Source: JBKJZO01 sp046715235
GTDB lineage: Bacteria > Actinomycetota > Actinomycetes > BP-191
Length of the DNA: 16,377 nt
Reading direction: 5' to 3'
Assembly (NCBI GenBank): GCA_046715235.1
Contig: JBKJZO010000046.1
Location: 1-16,377 of the forward strand
Shown: one piece after another, positions 14,698 to 16,377 of the stretch
How the letters are laid out: each line of letters starts with the position of its first letter
How positions within the stretch are numbered: the first letter of the stretch is position 1
Notes under the pieces: generated by a model
Seen by the model: only the letters and a program-made list of their open reading frames with translations
Told to the model about the DNA's origin: nothing
Database searches by the model: none
Position numbers and translations under genes: made by a program

Positions 14698-16106
14698 GCA
14701 CCGCCACCCATCCCGAACTCGAGGGCCTGGGCAAGTACAAGTTCGGCTGGTCCGACTCCGACGCCGCAGGCGCGGCCGCGAAGCGTGGCCTGTCGCGCGA
14801 GGTCGTCGAGGACATCTCGGCCAAGAAGAACGAGCCCGCCTGGATGCTCAAGCGCCGGCTGAAGGGTCTCGACCTGTTCCACCGCAAGCCCATGCCCAAC
14901 TAGGGCTCCGACCTGTCCGGAATCGACTTCGACAACATCAAGTACTTCGTGCGCTCGACGGAGAAGCAGGCCGAGAGCTGGGAAGACCTGCCGGCCGACA
15001 TCCGCAACACCTACGACAAGCTCGGCATCCCCGAGGCCGAGAAGGCCCGTCTCGTCTCCGGAGTGGCCGCCCAGTACGAGTCCGAGGTGGTGTACCACAA
15101 GATTCGCGAGGATCTCGAGGCACTCGGCGTCCTGTTCCTCGACACCGACACGGCACTGCGCGAGCAGCCGGAGATGTTCAAGGAGTACTTCGGCACCGTC
15201 ATCCCTGTGGGCGACAACAAGTTCGCGTCGCTCAACACCGCGGTGTGGTCGGGCGGGTCGTTCATCTACGTGCCCAAGGGCGTCAAGGTCGACATCCCGC
15301 TGCAGGCCTACTTCCGCATCAACACCGAGAACATGGGGCAGTTCGAGCGCACGTTGATCATCTGCGACGAGGGCTCGTCGGTGCACTACGTCGAGGGCTG
15401 CACCGCACCGGTCTACTCGTCCGACTCGCTGCACTCCGCAGTCGTCGAGATAATCGTGAAGAAGAACGCGCACTGCCGCTACACGACGATCCAGAACTGG
15501 TCCAACAACGTCTACAACCTGGTGACTAAGCGCACCCGGGTCGAGGCCGGCGGCCGGATGGAGTGGATCGACGGCAACATCGGCTCGAAAGTCACGATGA
15601 AGTACCCCGCGTGCTACCTCATGGGCGAGCACGCCTACGGCGAGACGCTCTCGGTGGCGTTCGCGGGCGACGGTCAGCACCAGGACGCCGGCGCCAAGAT
15701 GGTGCACGCCGCGCCGCACACGAGCAGCCAGATCATCAGCAAGTCGGTCGCGCGCGGCGGTGGCCGGACGTCGTACCGCGGGTTGGTCCAGATCCAAGAG
15801 GGCGCGGTCGGGTCCAAGGCCACGGTGAAGTGCGACGCGCTGCTCGTCGACGACATCAGCCGCTCCGACACCTACCCCTACGTCGACGTGCGCGAGGACG
15901 ACAGCTCGATCGGGCACGAGGCGACGGTCAGCAAGATCGGCGCCGACCAGCTCTTCTACCTGATGAGCCGTGGCATGAACGAGGACGAAGCGATGGCGAT
16001 GATCGTGCGCGGCTTCGTCGAGCCGATCGCCCGCGAGCTGCCGATGGAATACGCGCTCGAGCTCAACCGGCTGATCGAACTGCAGATGGAAGGGGCTGTC
16101 GGCTAG
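14694..16106 (+). pseudogene. sufB: Fe-S assembly scaffold SufB, frame broken by one internal TAG
   Basis: Read through one stop, the frame gives a full-length SufB of 470 codons, the Fe-S scaffold subunit of the SufBCD complex. The first 69 residues end in HRKPMPN, then TAG (14901-14903), then GSDLSGIDFDNIKYFVRSTEKQ in the same frame. Homologs have Trp at this point, so one G-to-A change (TGG to TAG) explains the break. The rest is normal: HYVEGC (C236), KCDALLVDDISRSD (C380), and GHEAT with H408 and E409, which match the spacing of the catalytic Cys-His-Glu of E. coli SufB. The mycobacterial intein site after YVEGC is empty. Restart at GTG 14949 (residue 86) would yield 385 residues, but no ribosome binding site precedes it. 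Sequencing error is the simplest explanation. Confidence 0.9.
14901..14903 (+). other. In-frame amber codon in sufB
   Basis: The TAG lies between Asn69 and Gly71 of the conserved KPMPN-W-GSDLSG segment. Both flanks are in the same reading frame, with no insertion or deletion. See the sufB entry for the consequences. Confidence 0.93.
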
Positions 16107-16108
16107 GC

Positions 16109-16377
16109 ATGCACATCGATCCAGAGACCTTCCCCGCGCCGAGCGCGCGCGAGGAGGCCTGGCGGTTCACGCCAGTGTCAACAGTTCTGACCGCCCTCGC
16201 CGCAGATCCCGGCAAGGTTGTCGTCGAGGCGACGGCTGCACCGGGCGTCACGGTGACCGCGATCGACCGGTCAGACCCGAGGTTCGGCGCGATCCTCACT
16301 CCGGCCGACCAGGTAATCGCCACAGCAATGGCCAAGTTTCAGGTCGGCACGGCGATCACCGTCGCGCGCACCACGAC
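16109..16377 (+). CDS. sufD: Fe-S assembly protein SufD, N-terminal fragment (runs off the window)
   Basis: The first 89 codons are present. SufD is the partner of SufB in the SufBC2D complex that builds Fe-S clusters. The segment REEAWRFTPV (residues 14-22 region) is characteristic of SufD N-termini, where a short Pro-containing lead precedes RxExWRFT. The ATG at 16109 is two bases after the sufB stop, with GGAAGGGG about 13-20 bases upstream inside sufB. The N-terminus is shorter than in many actinobacterial SufD proteins. The catalytic beta-helix domain lies outside the window, and sufC, sufS and sufU would be expected next. Confidence 0.87.
   Translation, partial: MHIDPETFPAPSAREEAWRFTPVSTVLTALAADPGKVVVEATAAPGVTVTAIDRSDPRFGAILTPADQVIATAMAKFQVGTAITVARTT

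Noticed and set aside
15399..15410. Intein insertion in sufB, as in mycobacteria
   Set aside because: The segment HYVEGC-TAPVYSSDS is continuous, so the known insertion point is empty.
14445..15917. A 490-codon open frame on the minus strand opposite sufR and sufB
   Set aside because: The sense strand encodes conserved SufR and SufB. The antisense product is Val/Asp/Leu-rich low-complexity sequence typical of a shadow frame.

Overview
The window is about 16.4 kb of very GC-rich DNA. Its gene order and codon use point to a high-GC actinobacterium. A pentose-phosphate operon (tkt-tal-pgi-zwf), heme A synthesis genes and a SufR-led suf operon lie close together in many actinobacteria. Here a complete cytochrome oxidase locus sits between the heme genes and suf. 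No tRNA, rRNA, CRISPR array, insertion sequence or phage gene was seen. No stretch over 300 bases lacks a gene; the largest gaps are about 115-137 bp and lie between divergent genes.

Positions 1-4988, minus strand: tkt, tal, pgi and the first 50 codons of zwf form one tightly coupled operon with 4-base overlaps or very short gaps. They encode the non-oxidative pentose phosphate pathway, glucose-6-phosphate isomerase and the entry to the oxidative branch.

Positions 5104-7546, plus strand: ctaA and ctaB (heme A and heme O synthesis, overlapping by 4 bases) are followed by an unrecognised two-helix membrane protein. A ctaG-type oxidase assembly gene runs back toward them on the minus strand (7530-8393).

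Positions 8531-13304, plus strand: this is the aa3-type oxidase operon, with subunit II (ctaC), subunit I (ctaD), subunit III (ctaE) and a 423-residue protein made of two subunit-IV-like membrane domains joined by a His-rich linker. Three features set it apart from the usual actinobacterial bcc-aa3 supercomplex. Subunit I carries the A2-type YSHPAV motif instead of GHPEV. Subunit II ends in a second copper domain of the cupredoxin type with no heme c site. No qcrCAB genes follow ctaE. A separate cupredoxin lipoprotein (13322-13840, minus) lies at the end of the locus. Together these suggest an oxidase fed through copper proteins; this is inference.

Positions 13978-16377, plus strand: sufR, sufB and the start of sufD form the Fe-S cluster assembly operon. 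A site matching the published mycobacterial SufR operator overlaps the -10 element and the start codon of an apparently leaderless sufR. The sufB frame is intact except for one TAG codon exactly where a conserved Trp (TGG) is expected. It is either a sequencing error or a real nonsense mutation in a normally indispensable gene.
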